From Flavobacterium sp. SUN052 (GTDB taxonomy: Bacteria > Bacteroidota > Bacteroidia > Flavobacteriales > Flavobacteriaceae), in assembly GCF_028867935.1 (NCBI RefSeq), contig NZ_JAPQNS010000010.1:248001-312000 (forward strand): DNA of 64,000 bases, written 5' to 3'. Shown here one piece after another: positions 45,232 to 55,808 of this stretch (position 1 is its first letter; each line of letters opens with the position of its first letter). Under the pieces are notes generated by a model. That model ran no database searches. It saw only the letters and a program-made list of their open reading frames with translations, and was not told the DNA's origin. Both the position numbers and the translations under genes were made by a program.

Positions 45232-47097
45232 CTACTTTTTCTTGTTTTTCGGGTCGGCACGGCGTTGAGCTTCCTCTGCCTGTTTGCGAGCATCTTCGGC
45301 GGCTTGCAGCGACCGTTGAATATACGATTGGAATTTGCTTTTCTTGGCTCCTCCTTCGCCCGACTCAAACTTGCGCTTATTCTCATCGAGAATTGCCCGA
45401 ATCTTACTTTCGTTAACAAAGTTGCGGATAATGAGCTGCTGCGCAATGGTTACCACGTTCGATACGAAGTAGTACCAGGTTAAACCAGCCGGAAAGGAGT
45501 TCAGCACGAACATAAACATGACGGGGAAAATGTAGCTCAGGGCTTTCATGTTCACCGGGCCAGGTTGCTGCGGAGTCGTCTGGTTGTTGTAGTAAGCGTA
45601 AGCAATGGACGAAACCGTCATCATCACCGTAAACAAACTCAGGTGTGAGCCAACAAACGGAATAGTGGTACCGAACTTAATGAACGCATCGTAAGTAGAG
45701 AGGTCAGGTGCCCACAAGAACGATTTGCCGCGAAGCTCGATCAGGTTAGGGAACAGCTGGAACAGGGCCAGCAAGATCGGCATGGTAGCTAACACCGGTA
45801 CGCAGCCACTAAGCGGACTCACCCCTACCTGTTGGTACAGCTTCATCTGCTCCTGTTGCTGTTTGGTCATATCATCACCAACTTTCTCCTTGATCTCAGC
45901 CAATTCAGGAGCCAACACGCGCATCTTGGCCATACTTACATACGACTTATACGTCAGCGGAGTCAGGATTAACTTCACGAACACCACCAGCAATACAATC
46001 AGAAGACCATAATTGCTCACGAATTTCTCCAACAGGTTAAACACCGGTACGAAGAAATACTTGTTAATCGGCTTTAGAATAGAATACCCGAGATACACGT
46101 TTTGGTCAAAATCGGTGGCTACCCCTTCTTTAATAACCTGGAAGTCATTAGGGCCGTAATAAAATCGATACTGTCCTTTGCCCGCCCGAACATCAGCTAT
46201 CGGCAACGACACATCGGCCACGGCGGTTTTAACCGTCAGGCTGTCGTTGAGGTCAACAATTGTTTTGAATGACGCTTTTTGGAGTGGCGCGTTTTTGGCA
46301 ATAAAGCTGGCCAGAAAATACTTGTGCTTGATGGAGAACCACTTTACCGGTTCTTCAACTGCTTTCTCGTCGCTGCTCTCCGACTCGGCTAAGTGACTGA
46401 AACTCTCGTCGGCCGTGAGGTAGTTAACTGTAGCGGCCAGGCGATTATTTTTCAGGTCGTTTTCGAACTGCGCCATCCGATCCTGCCACATAAACCGGAC
46501 ATCTCCGCTGCCTATGTTGGTGAGGCCATTCAAACGCAGATCGTAATCAATAGTATAGCCATCGGCGGGAAGGCTATATACCTGCTCCACAGCTTGCCCC
46601 GGAGCTACCTCGGCCCGAAACACAATTTGTTGAGCCTGACCATTCACTGTGCCATTTTGGGCATCGGTCTGGTAATAGAGTTTGTGCAGATCGACTTTGC
46701 CTTTATTGGTTGGCAGTTCAAGCACGGTTTGGTTCCGGCGCGAATCGATCAGTAACAGGGGCTTTTTGTCGAACGTCGTGTAATTCTTCAACAGTACTTC
46801 TTTGACGCGGCCACCCAATGTGCTGAAGGTTACTTTTACCTGCTTGTTTTCCAGAACAATCTCTCTCTCCTGACCCGAACTAGCCGATGCAAAATCGCCG
46901 TAGAGTTGCCGGGCTGCTGCCGAATCGAGGGGTTGGGTACGGTCTGTTGTAGACGCTGCCGACGTAGTGGTCGGCTTGGTTACTTTTGTTTGTTGAGCAG
47001 TGGGCTGTTCTTCCTTTGGAGGCTTGGGTACCAGAAACTGATAGCCGACCAGCATTGCCAGAATCAGCAGAATACCAATAAGTTGATTACGATCCAT
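45232..47097 (-). CDS. yidC: Membrane protein insertase YidC
   Basis: 621 residues. The N-terminal transmembrane helix (MDRNQLIGILLILAMLVGYQ) is followed by the large periplasmic beta domain (about 60-350). The conserved five-helix insertase core then begins with KYFFVPVFNLLEKFVSNYGL, and has LTYKSYVSMAKMRVLAPELA and LSGCVPVLATMPILLALFQL. The C-terminus is basic and charged (ARKQAEEAQRRADPKNKKK), which often serves ribosome contact. It inserts inner-membrane proteins alone or with SecYEG. pyrG is upstream, the usual order in Cytophagales as I know it. Confidence 0.95.
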   Translation of the reverse strand: MDRNQLIGILLILAMLVGYQFLVPKPPKEEQPTAQQTKVTKPTTTSAASTTDRTQPLDSAAARQLYGDFASASSGQEREIVLENKQVKVTFSTLGGRVKEVLLKNYTTFDKKPLLLIDSRRNQTVLELPTNKGKVDLHKLYYQTDAQNGTVNGQAQQIVFRAEVAPGQAVEQVYSLPADGYTIDYDLRLNGLTNIGSGDVRFMWQDRMAQFENDLKNNRLAATVNYLTADESFSHLAESESSDEKAVEEPVKWFSIKHKYFLASFIAKNAPLQKASFKTIVDLNDSLTVKTAVADVSLPIADVRAGKGQYRFYYGPNDFQVIKEGVATDFDQNVYLGYSILKPINKYFFVPVFNLLEKFVSNYGLLIVLLVVFVKLILTPLTYKSYVSMAKMRVLAPELAEIKEKVGDDMTKQQQEQMKLYQQVGVSPLSGCVPVLATMPILLALFQLFPNLIELRGKSFLWAPDLSTYDAFIKFGTTIPFVGSHLSLFTVMMTVSSIAYAYYNNQTTPQQPGPVNMKALSYIFPVMFMFVLNSFPAGLTWYYFVSNVVTIAQQLIIRNFVNESKIRAILDENKRKFESGEGGAKKSKFQSYIQRSLQAAEDARKQAEEAQRRADPKNKKK

Positions 47098-47140
47098 TTA
47101 ATTTAAGTCACAAGTCTTTTTGAGTCACAAGTCAGAAGTT

Positions 47141-47214
47141 AGAAGTCAAAAGCTGGCTGACACAGAAACAACAACTACGGGAGATGTTGGTACGTTAGCC
47201 GACTTTTGACTTCT
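47141..47214 (+). repeat. Inverted repeat upstream of yidC
   Basis: AGAAGTCAAAAGCTGGCT (47141-47158) and AGCCGACTTTTGACTTCT (47197-47214) are inverted with 16 of 18 bases matching. Extra AAGTC/GACTT units spread from about 47105 to 47240. It lies in the yidC leader, downstream of the candidate promoter. Confidence 0.65.
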
Positions 47215-47245
47215 ACCATTCGACTTTTGACAGTCGACTTTCTTG

Positions 47246-47277
47246 CAAAATTACGCCTTTAGCGTGGGGAATTCAAA
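47246..47277 (-). promoter_or_regulatory. Candidate promoter for yidC
   Basis: On the minus strand TTTG (47277-47274) is followed after 20 bases by TAATTTTG (47253-47246), an exact TAnnTTTG box at correct spacing. It lies between pyrG and yidC and would give a leader of about 140 bases containing the inverted repeat 47141-47214. Confidence 0.6.
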
Positions 47278-47292
47278 CCGTCTGTCCGTTGG

Positions 47293-49053
<1,761 letters not shown>

Positions 49054-49217
49054 TTATTGTGATTTGATGGATGTACTTGATTAGGTGTGGGTTACGGCTG
49101 GCTTTATTTTGTGCCCTTCTTTTTGTCAGGATACCCACAGTAACTATGAACCAAATACTGCGAAGGATATACTGGACTTGTTTGATACATTTACGGCTCA
49201 ATTCCGTACTTCTTTTC

Positions 49218-51422
49218 ATGATTAACTACATCCTGTTACTGCTTACAATAGTTGGTGTTTCGACGGCAGTTGCCCAGGCTCCACAGGCACCAGCCAGTGC
49301 AACCCACATCATCATCGACACCCGTAAAACGGCCCTTGTGATCCGGGTTGATAAAGACCAGAACCCAACCATTGTTCACCTTGGTCAGAAGCTCACCCGC
49401 ACCGACGAATACGCCCGAATTCCGGGCAACGGCAAACGGGGGGAAGACTATACGGGTATTTACAATTCGGTGTACACCCCCGCCGGAGGGCGTAACCTAT
49501 TGGAACCAGCCATTCAGGTAACTCACGCCGACGGTAACCCCTCGCTCGACCTGCGGTATGTACGGCATGAGAGCAAGCCAGCGGGGGAGGGCGTTGTGCT
49601 GACGACCGTTTACCTGAAAGATCCGCAGTATCCGTTTGAAGTAACGCTGTATTACAAAGCGTACCAGAATGAGGACGTAATTGAACAATGGTCCACGATT
49701 CGGCACACCGAAAAAAAGGCCGTAACGCTACACAAATATGCGTCGGCTAATCTCTACATTCCGGCTCAGAACTATTATCTGACGCACTTCCACGGCGATT
49801 GGGCCAACGAAATGAACCCGACCGAAGTGCCGCTGACAGAAGGCATCAAAGTGCTGGATACCAAGTTGGGCACCCGCGCCGATCTGTTTCAGCCGCCTTC
49901 GTTTCTGGTAGCGCTGAACCAGCCCGCGCAGGAAGACAAGGGTGAAGTGATGGCAGGCACGCTGGCCTGGTCGGGTAATTATCAGATTGCGTTTGAGGTT
50001 GATCCGCTGCACAACCTACGCATGACGGCGGGCATTAACCCCTATGCATCGGCCTACACGCTGGAGCCGGGCAACCAATTTACAACGCCTGCTTTCCTGT
50101 TCACCTATTCGAATACGGGCACCGGAACCGCCAGCCGCAGTTTGCACCGTTGGGCGCGGAAACACCGGATTCCACAGGGAGAAGGCAACCGCCTGACGCT
50201 GCTGAACAATTGGGAAGCCACCTATTTCGACTTTAACGAAGAGAAACTGTCGGCGCTGTTTAAAGACGGCAAGAAACTGGGCGTCGATCTGTTTCTGCTT
50301 GATGATGGCTGGTTCGGTAACAAATACCCCCGCAACAACGACCGTGCTGGCCTGGGCGACTGGCAGGAGAACGTGAAGAAACTGCCACATGGGCTGGGTC
50401 ATCTGGTAAAAGATGCCGAAAGTGCGGGTGTGAAATTTGGCATCTGGCTGGAACCCGAAATGGTGAGTCCCAAAAGCGAACTTTACGAAAAGCATCCCGA
50501 TTGGGTGCTGAAACTCCCCAATCGGCAGGAGTATTACTTCCGCAATCAGTTGGTACTCGACCTGACCAATCCGAAGGTGCAGGATTTTGTCTACGGTATT
50601 GTGGATGAGGTTATGACCAAGAATCCTACACTGGGTTATATCAAATGGGACTGTAACGCGGTCATTTACAACGCCTTTTCTGCCACTAATCCAAACCCTT
50701 CACACCTGTATGTGGAGTATGTGCAGGGCTTATATAAAGTAGCGGAGCGGCTACGAGCCAAATACCCAACGTTGCCCATGATGCTCTGTTCGGGTGGGGG
50801 TGGCCGTGTCGACTATGGGGCTCTGAAGTATTTTACGGAGTTCTGGCCGAGCGATAATACCGATGGGCTGGAGCGGGTGTTCATTCAATGGAACTACTCC
50901 TATTTCTTCCCTGCTATTGCCACTTGCAACCACGTCACCGACTGGGGCAAACAGCCCATCAAGTTCCGTACGGATGTGGCCATGATGGGGAAGCTGGGGT
51001 ACGATATTGTGGTGAGCAAACTCGACGAAAAAGAATTGCAATTCAGCCAGGAGGCCTTGAAAACTTATGATCGAATCAAGCCTGTAATTTGGAAAGGGGA
51101 TCAGTACCGGATGGCCTCGCCTTACACGGGTGATGTGGCCTCGCTGATGTATGTGAGCGAAGCAAAAGATAAGGCGGTCTGGTTCTCGTATCTGACCAAA
51201 AACCGCTACAAAGCGGGCAGTGTGGCTCCAATTCGCTTGCAGGGCCTCGACCCTGCCAAGAACTACACGGTTCAGGAGTTGAACGTATATCCCGGCACCC
51301 GGTCGAATATCAATGCCAATACAGCGACCTATTCGGGAAATTACCTGATGACTATTGGATTCAACCCGAACGTTGATACGCGCCGGGCCAGTGTTGTTCT
51401 CGAACTCACCGAAACTAACTAA
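49218..51422 (+). CDS. Alpha-galactosidase, glycoside hydrolase family 36, exported
   Basis: 734 residues from the ATG at 49218, which begins a signal peptide (MINYILLLLTIVGVSTAVAQ); the frame is open to 49071 but the upstream part carries no family similarity. An N-terminal beta-supersandwich precedes the TIM barrel with FLLDDGWFGNKYPRNND and LEPEMVSP. The nucleophile is Asp478 (GYIKWDCN) and the acid/base is Asp546 (EFWPSDNTDG), with MLCSGGGGRVDYG between. It removes terminal alpha-galactose from plant oligosaccharides in the periplasm. It is followed after 4 bases by a DinB-like gene. Confidence 0.93.
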   Translation: MINYILLLLTIVGVSTAVAQAPQAPASATHIIIDTRKTALVIRVDKDQNPTIVHLGQKLTRTDEYARIPGNGKRGEDYTGIYNSVYTPAGGRNLLEPAIQVTHADGNPSLDLRYVRHESKPAGEGVVLTTVYLKDPQYPFEVTLYYKAYQNEDVIEQWSTIRHTEKKAVTLHKYASANLYIPAQNYYLTHFHGDWANEMNPTEVPLTEGIKVLDTKLGTRADLFQPPSFLVALNQPAQEDKGEVMAGTLAWSGNYQIAFEVDPLHNLRMTAGINPYASAYTLEPGNQFTTPAFLFTYSNTGTGTASRSLHRWARKHRIPQGEGNRLTLLNNWEATYFDFNEEKLSALFKDGKKLGVDLFLLDDGWFGNKYPRNNDRAGLGDWQENVKKLPHGLGHLVKDAESAGVKFGIWLEPEMVSPKSELYEKHPDWVLKLPNRQEYYFRNQLVLDLTNPKVQDFVYGIVDEVMTKNPTLGYIKWDCNAVIYNAFSATNPNPSHLYVEYVQGLYKVAERLRAKYPTLPMMLCSGGGGRVDYGALKYFTEFWPSDNTDGLERVFIQWNYSYFFPAIATCNHVTDWGKQPIKFRTDVAMMGKLGYDIVVSKLDEKELQFSQEALKTYDRIKPVIWKGDQYRMASPYTGDVASLMYVSEAKDKAVWFSYLTKNRYKAGSVAPIRLQGLDPAKNYTVQELNVYPGTRSNINANTATYSGNYLMTIGFNPNVDTRRASVVLELTETN

Positions 51423-51426
51423 AACC

Positions 51427-51876
51427 ATGCTACTGAACGATTTGACCACCTTGTTCCACCGCGACCTGAACAAACTCAAGAGTGAGTTGAGCCAATACCG
51501 CGATGAGCACAACATTTGGGCTGTACCACCGGGTATTACTAACTCGGCGGGTAATCTGGCGCTGCACCTGATTGGGAACCTGAACACCTATATTGGGGCC
51601 GAACTGGGCCTGACGGGATACATTCGCGACCGGGACGCCGAGTTTTCTCTCCGCTATGTTCCCCGCGCCGATCTTCTTAAGCAAATCGACGAAACCATCG
51701 CTGTAATTAATCAAGCGCTGCCCACACTTAATCCAACTCTTTTAGACAAGGAATATCCTTTGCTGGTGTTTAAAGAAAAGACAACTATCTGTTATTTCCT
51801 CGTGCATCTGGCTACGCATTTAGGCTATCATCTAGGGCAGGTTAATTACCACCGGCGGCTGGTAGAGGGAGCGTAG
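51427..51876 (+). CDS. DinB-like four-helix bundle protein
   Basis: 149 residues (MLLNDLTTLFHRDLNKLKSE...) with DinB/DUF1572-type helices. A possible metal triad is His in LALHLIGNLNTYIGAEL, then His of FLVHLATHLGYHLGQVNY, the typical DinB C-terminal HxxxHxxxH-like cluster. Relatives include thiol-dependent S-transferases and proteins of unknown use. It follows the GH36 stop by 4 bases; co-transcription is likely but no functional link is evident. Confidence 0.75.
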   Translation: MLLNDLTTLFHRDLNKLKSELSQYRDEHNIWAVPPGITNSAGNLALHLIGNLNTYIGAELGLTGYIRDRDAEFSLRYVPRADLLKQIDETIAVINQALPTLNPTLLDKEYPLLVFKEKTTICYFLVHLATHLGYHLGQVNYHRRLVEGA

Positions 51877-51910
51877 AGAAGTTGCTCTATGTTACAGACT
51901 TATGTCGAGA

Positions 51911-52010
51911 AATTGCTGTCGCGAGGGCCTTCGACTCCGCTCAGGCTGACGGTCAGGTTGGGAGTTCCCGGTCAGCCTGAGCGGAGTCGAAGGCCCTCGC
52001 GGCAGCAATT
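51911..52010 (+). repeat. 40-bp near-perfect inverted repeat
   Basis: Arms 51911-51950 and 51971-52010 are inverted copies with 39 of 40 bases matching, around a 20-base loop. The arms contain CTTCGACTCCGCTCAGGCTG, a phrase I recognise as a common dispersed intergenic motif in diverse bacteria. It follows the DinB stop by 34 bases and has no T run. Transcribed, it would form a very stable hairpin. Confidence 0.85.
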
Positions 52011-52080
52011 AAGTTAGCATTATCAATCAATGATGAACTTGTCTTACTACCTCATTGCGCAACACGGTAGTAGCTTTCGT

Positions 52081-52088
52081 TATCTTTG
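52081..52088 (+). promoter_or_regulatory. Candidate -7 element for the secreted unknown gene
   Basis: TATCTTTG fits TAnnTTTG; TTG at 52055-52057 lies 23 bases upstream, at the long end of accepted spacing. The ATG of the next gene is 37 bases downstream. Confidence 0.5.
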
Positions 52089-52125
52089 TTCAACTATTTT
52101 TCATTCCTTTCCTCAGTAAACTAAC

Positions 52126-52722
52126 ATGAAATCCTTATTCCTTCTCTTGCCTTTTGCGCTGCTGACCGCTCCAGCTATTGCCCAAACCGTGATTCCTGCG
52201 CCCGACATGCAGATCAAACTGGCGGTGATGGCTGCTCCCTCCGACAAAAAAGACGGCGCTACTGTGATTGGCTTTGCCAACGATGGCAAGTACGTAACCC
52301 TGCGCAAAGGCACCAACGATCTGGTTTGCCTCACCGACGATCCCGCTCAGAAAGGCTTCAGTGCCGCCTGCTATCATGAATCGCTGGAGCCATTTATGGC
52401 CTGGGGGCGGACGTTGAAAATGGCGGGCAAGAAAGGCCCGGAGGTGAACGAGCAGCGCGACAAAGATGCCAGAGCGGGCAAATTCAAGATGCCCAGCCAA
52501 CCGGCCACGCTGTTCGTCTTTTCGGCACCGGCCGACCGTTACGACGAAGCTACGGGGACGGTTACCAATGGCAACTTGCGCTATGTGGTTTACATAGCCA
52601 ATGCCACTGCCGAAAGTACGGGCCTACCGCTCAAATCTGAGATTCCGGGTATGCCGTGGATTATGGACCCCGGCACCTACCGGGCGCATATTATGATTAC
52701 ACCACCGCCACCCGCTAAATAA
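52126..52722 (+). CDS. Secreted protein of unknown function
   Basis: 198 residues. A signal peptide is clear (MKSLFLLLPFALLTAPAIAQ). The mature part begins TVIPAPDMQIKLAVMAAPSD and shows a repeated DxxKDGATVIGF/ADG-like beta pattern; CLTDDPAQKGFSAACYHESL contains two cysteines that could form a disulfide. A PGMPWIMDPGTYRAHIMI stretch ends the protein. I do not recognise a named family. It lies 45 bases before the GH3 gene and may share its transcript. Confidence 0.75.
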   Translation: MKSLFLLLPFALLTAPAIAQTVIPAPDMQIKLAVMAAPSDKKDGATVIGFANDGKYVTLRKGTNDLVCLTDDPAQKGFSAACYHESLEPFMAWGRTLKMAGKKGPEVNEQRDKDARAGKFKMPSQPATLFVFSAPADRYDEATGTVTNGNLRYVVYIANATAESTGLPLKSEIPGMPWIMDPGTYRAHIMITPPPPAK

Positions 52723-52767
52723 GCCCGTTGAAGAACTTGTAACTGAATGAACAATCACCGTAAAACC

Positions 52768-55119
52768 ATGAACAAAAAACTTGTACTAACACTACTAACC
52801 ACCAGCCTTGCTGCTACATCAGGCTGGGCACAGAACTGGACCGAAGCCCGGTTCGGCGACATCGTAACTGTTACCAACAAAGGCGGTCAGACACTGGGTT
52901 ACGCTACCACTTCGGGCGTGAAGCTGATTGTCGACAAAGGCCTGGCGTTTAAAGACCTGAACAAAAACGGTAAGCTTGACGCCTACGAAGACTGGCGTTT
53001 GCCCGTTGCTGCTCGGGCCAAAGACCTAGCCTCCCAAATGAGCGTTGAGCAAATTGCGGGACTGATGTTGTACAGCAAACACCAGCCTATTCCGTCGGCA
53101 CCGGCTGGCCCGTTTGCCGGTACGTATGGCGGTAAAGTGTTTGCGGAGAGTGGAGCCAAACCAACTGATTTGTCAGATCAGCAAAAGGAGTTTTTAACCA
53201 AAGACAACGTTCGCCATGTGCTGATCACATCGGTACAAAGCCCGGCTGTGGCCGCTGGCTGGAACAACAACGCGCAGGCATTGGTAGAAGGGCTTGGGTT
53301 GGGAATTCCGGCCAATAACAGTTCGGACCCCCGCCACGGAACTCGTGCCGATGCCGAATACAATGCTGGTGCTGGTGGTACTATTTCGATGTGGCCCGGC
53401 TCGCTCGGGCTGGCCGCTACCTTTAACCCTGAACTCGTTCGGAAATTTGGGCAGATAGCCGCTACGGAATACCGGGCGCTGGGCATCGCCACAGCGCTGT
53501 CGCCCCAGGTCGATTTATCTACAGACCCTCGCTGGTACCGACTCAGTGGTACGTTTGGCGAAGATCCAAAACTGACAACCGATCTGGCTCGAGCCTATAT
53601 CGACGGTTTTCAGACTTCGATGGGTACCAAAGAAATTAAGGATGGCTGGGGCTACAACAGCGTCAATGCGATGGTGAAGCACTGGCCAGGAGGGGGCTCG
53701 GGCGAAGGCGGCCGCGATGCCCACTATGGTTACGGTAAATACGCCGTTTATCCGGGTAATAATTTTGCTACGCATTTCCTGCCGTTTACCGAAGGAGCGT
53801 TTAAACTGGCTGGTAAAACGGGCATGGCGTCGGCGGTGATGCCTTACTACACCATCTCGTACGGTCAGGATAAAAAGAATGGCGAAAACGTAGGAAACAG
53901 CTATAACAAATACATCATCACCGACTTACTGCGTACTAAATACGGCTACAACGGGGTTGTTTGCACCGACTGGAATATCACCGCTGATGAAACGGCTGTC
54001 GACGTGTTCTTGACCGGCAAATCGTGGGGTGTTGAAAAGCTAAGTTTGGCCGAACGGCATTACAAAATCCTGATGGCGGGTGCCGATCAGTTTGGGGGTA
54101 ATAACGATGCTGCACCCGTACTGGGAGCGTATCAACTGGGCGTAAAGGAACACGGGGAAAAAGCCATGCGGACGCGGATGGAACAGTCGGCGGTGCGCTT
54201 GCTGACGAATATTTTCCGGGTTGGTCTTTTCGAAAATCCGTATATCCAGCCCGAAATGGCGGCTAAAGTCGTTGGGCAAGCTGAGTTTATGCAGGCTGGT
54301 TATCAGGCTCAGTTGCAGTCGGTGGTGATGCTGAAAAACAAAGCCAACGCCTTGCCCTTGACCAAAGGTAAAACGGTGTATATACCCAAACGTTTTACGC
54401 CTGCCGGTCGTAATTTTCTGGGTATGAACACCCCCGAAAAGCTTGATTATCCGGTTAATCTGGCCATCGTCAAAAAGTACTTTAATGTAACTGAAAACCC
54501 CGACGAGGCTGATTACGCCCTCGTGTTTATGCGGAGCCCCGATTCGGGCGGTGGTTACAGCAGTCAGGATGCCAAAGCGGGTGGTAACGGCTACGTACCG
54601 GTTAGCCTGCAATATGGTGACTACACGGCTCAGGGTGCTCGTAACCCCAGTTTGGCGGGTGGAGATCCACTGGAGAAATTCACCAACCGCAGTTACGAAG
54701 GCAAGCCAGTGAAGACGGTCAACAGCAGCGACTTGACCATGGTGACCGAGACCTACGCCAAGATGAAAGGCAAGCCGGTGATTGTGGCGCTTCAGATGGC
54801 GAACCCGACCATTTTCAGCGAGTTCGACAAACAGGCCAACGCCATTCTGGTTCATTTTAGCGTTCAGGATCAGGCGCTGATGGAGATAATGACGGGGGCT
54901 AATGAACCATCGGCTCTGTTGCCGGTGCAAATGCCCGCTGACATGAAAACCGTTGAAGCCCAGGCCGAAGACGTTCCCCGCGATATGAAACCCTATGTTG
55001 ATTCGGAAGGTAATACCTACGACTTTGGCTTCGGTATGAACTGGAAAGGCGTCATCCGCGATAGCCGCACGGCTACCTACAAAAAAGAGGCCATGAAGTC
55101 GAAACTGGCTATCAAGTAA
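52768..55119 (+). CDS. Glycoside hydrolase family 3, exported beta-glycosidase
   Basis: 783 residues from MNKKLVLTLLTTSLAATSGW, a signal peptide ending near WAQ; an in-frame ATG at 52747 adds seven residues. The N-terminal TIM barrel has PANNSSDPRHGTRADAEYNA, LGIATALSPQVDLSTDPRWY, VNAMVKHWPGGGSGEGGRDA and the nucleophile Asp401 in GVVCTDWNIT. The alpha/beta sandwich domain follows (SVVMLKNKANALPLTKG, YALVFMRSPDSGGGYSSQD). The usual long C-terminal fibronectin-like domain is absent. Beta-glucosidase or beta-xylosidase activity is likely; the substrate is open. Confidence 0.9.
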   Translation: MNKKLVLTLLTTSLAATSGWAQNWTEARFGDIVTVTNKGGQTLGYATTSGVKLIVDKGLAFKDLNKNGKLDAYEDWRLPVAARAKDLASQMSVEQIAGLMLYSKHQPIPSAPAGPFAGTYGGKVFAESGAKPTDLSDQQKEFLTKDNVRHVLITSVQSPAVAAGWNNNAQALVEGLGLGIPANNSSDPRHGTRADAEYNAGAGGTISMWPGSLGLAATFNPELVRKFGQIAATEYRALGIATALSPQVDLSTDPRWYRLSGTFGEDPKLTTDLARAYIDGFQTSMGTKEIKDGWGYNSVNAMVKHWPGGGSGEGGRDAHYGYGKYAVYPGNNFATHFLPFTEGAFKLAGKTGMASAVMPYYTISYGQDKKNGENVGNSYNKYIITDLLRTKYGYNGVVCTDWNITADETAVDVFLTGKSWGVEKLSLAERHYKILMAGADQFGGNNDAAPVLGAYQLGVKEHGEKAMRTRMEQSAVRLLTNIFRVGLFENPYIQPEMAAKVVGQAEFMQAGYQAQLQSVVMLKNKANALPLTKGKTVYIPKRFTPAGRNFLGMNTPEKLDYPVNLAIVKKYFNVTENPDEADYALVFMRSPDSGGGYSSQDAKAGGNGYVPVSLQYGDYTAQGARNPSLAGGDPLEKFTNRSYEGKPVKTVNSSDLTMVTETYAKMKGKPVIVALQMANPTIFSEFDKQANAILVHFSVQDQALMEIMTGANEPSALLPVQMPADMKTVEAQAEDVPRDMKPYVDSEGNTYDFGFGMNWKGVIRDSRTATYKKEAMKSKLAIK

Positions 55120-55172
55120 ACTAGTTGATTCCCCTTTTTATAATACCCACGTACACTAAACCATTCATTATC

Positions 55173-55742
55173 ATGAAAGTAATAGTTCTCTGTTGCAGTG
55201 CATTGCTCTGTTCTATCAGCGCTTTTGCGCAAGTCTGGTCACTTGACAAAGGCCACTCGAAGATTTCGTTTATGGTGACTCACCACATGATTTCGGAAGT
55301 AGATGGATACTTCCGAAAATTTGACGCCAAAATGACATCGACCAAAGATGATTTTTCGGACGCTGTTTTTGAATTAACGGCCGAAACCGCCAGCATCAAT
55401 ACCGAAAACGAACGGCGAGATAATGACCTCAAAGGCGAAAATTTCTTCGATGCAGCCAACAAACCGACCATGACGTTTAAAAGTACATCGTTCAAGAAGG
55501 TAGGCAAGTCGAAATACAAGATGAACGGTGACCTGACCATAAAAGGGATTACAAAACCGGTTTCGCTTGACGTAACTATGGTTGGACCGGAGCCCAATCC
55601 GAACAATAAGAAGCCCGCCGTCGGCATCAAAGCGGTAGGGACTATCAACCGCAAAGATTTTGGCCTAGGTGCATCTATGCCATCCGCACTTGTCAGTGAA
55701 GAAGTTGAGTTGAAAGCTACTGGCGAGCTTCAGAAGAACTAA
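55173..55742 (+). CDS. YceI-family lipid-binding protein, exported
   Basis: 189 residues from MKVIVLCCSALLCSISAFAQ, a signal peptide; the frame is open from 55125 but the extra 16 residues lack a basic start. YceI proteins form a lipocalin-like barrel that binds polyprenoids. Family features are WSLDKGHSKISFMVTHHMIS, ASINTENERRDNDLKGENFF and KPTMTFKSTSFKK, with the final INRKDFGLG segment. It ends in a strong terminator. Its closeness to the GH3 gene has no clear meaning. Confidence 0.92.
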   Translation: MKVIVLCCSALLCSISAFAQVWSLDKGHSKISFMVTHHMISEVDGYFRKFDAKMTSTKDDFSDAVFELTAETASINTENERRDNDLKGENFFDAANKPTMTFKSTSFKKVGKSKYKMNGDLTIKGITKPVSLDVTMVGPEPNPNNKKPAVGIKAVGTINRKDFGLGASMPSALVSEEVELKATGELQKN

Positions 55743-55756
55743 GATCAGGTAATTTA

Positions 55757-55804
55757 TTTACGAAAAAGCCGCGTCAGCTAAATTGAACGCGGCTTTTTCG
55801 TAAA
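55757..55804. terminator. Bidirectional terminator between YceI and the NAD(P)-binding gene
   Basis: TTTACGAAAAAGCCGCGT (55757-55774) and its exact inverse (55787-55804) form an 18-bp stem with a 12-base loop. T runs occur at the 3' side in both directions. It serves the convergent genes on both sides; the minus-strand gene stop is only 5 bases away. Confidence 0.9.
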
Positions 55805-55808
55805 TAGC

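Noticed and set aside
50751..51587. A 278-residue open frame on the minus strand opposite the GH36 gene
   Set aside because: It lies wholly opposite a well-conserved catalytic domain and reads as low-complexity Arg/Ile/Gly-rich sequence; codon bias of the true gene keeps this frame open.
54040..54930. A 296-residue minus-strand frame opposite the GH3 gene
   Set aside because: Same reason: it mirrors a conserved domain, has no recognisable motif and no start context.
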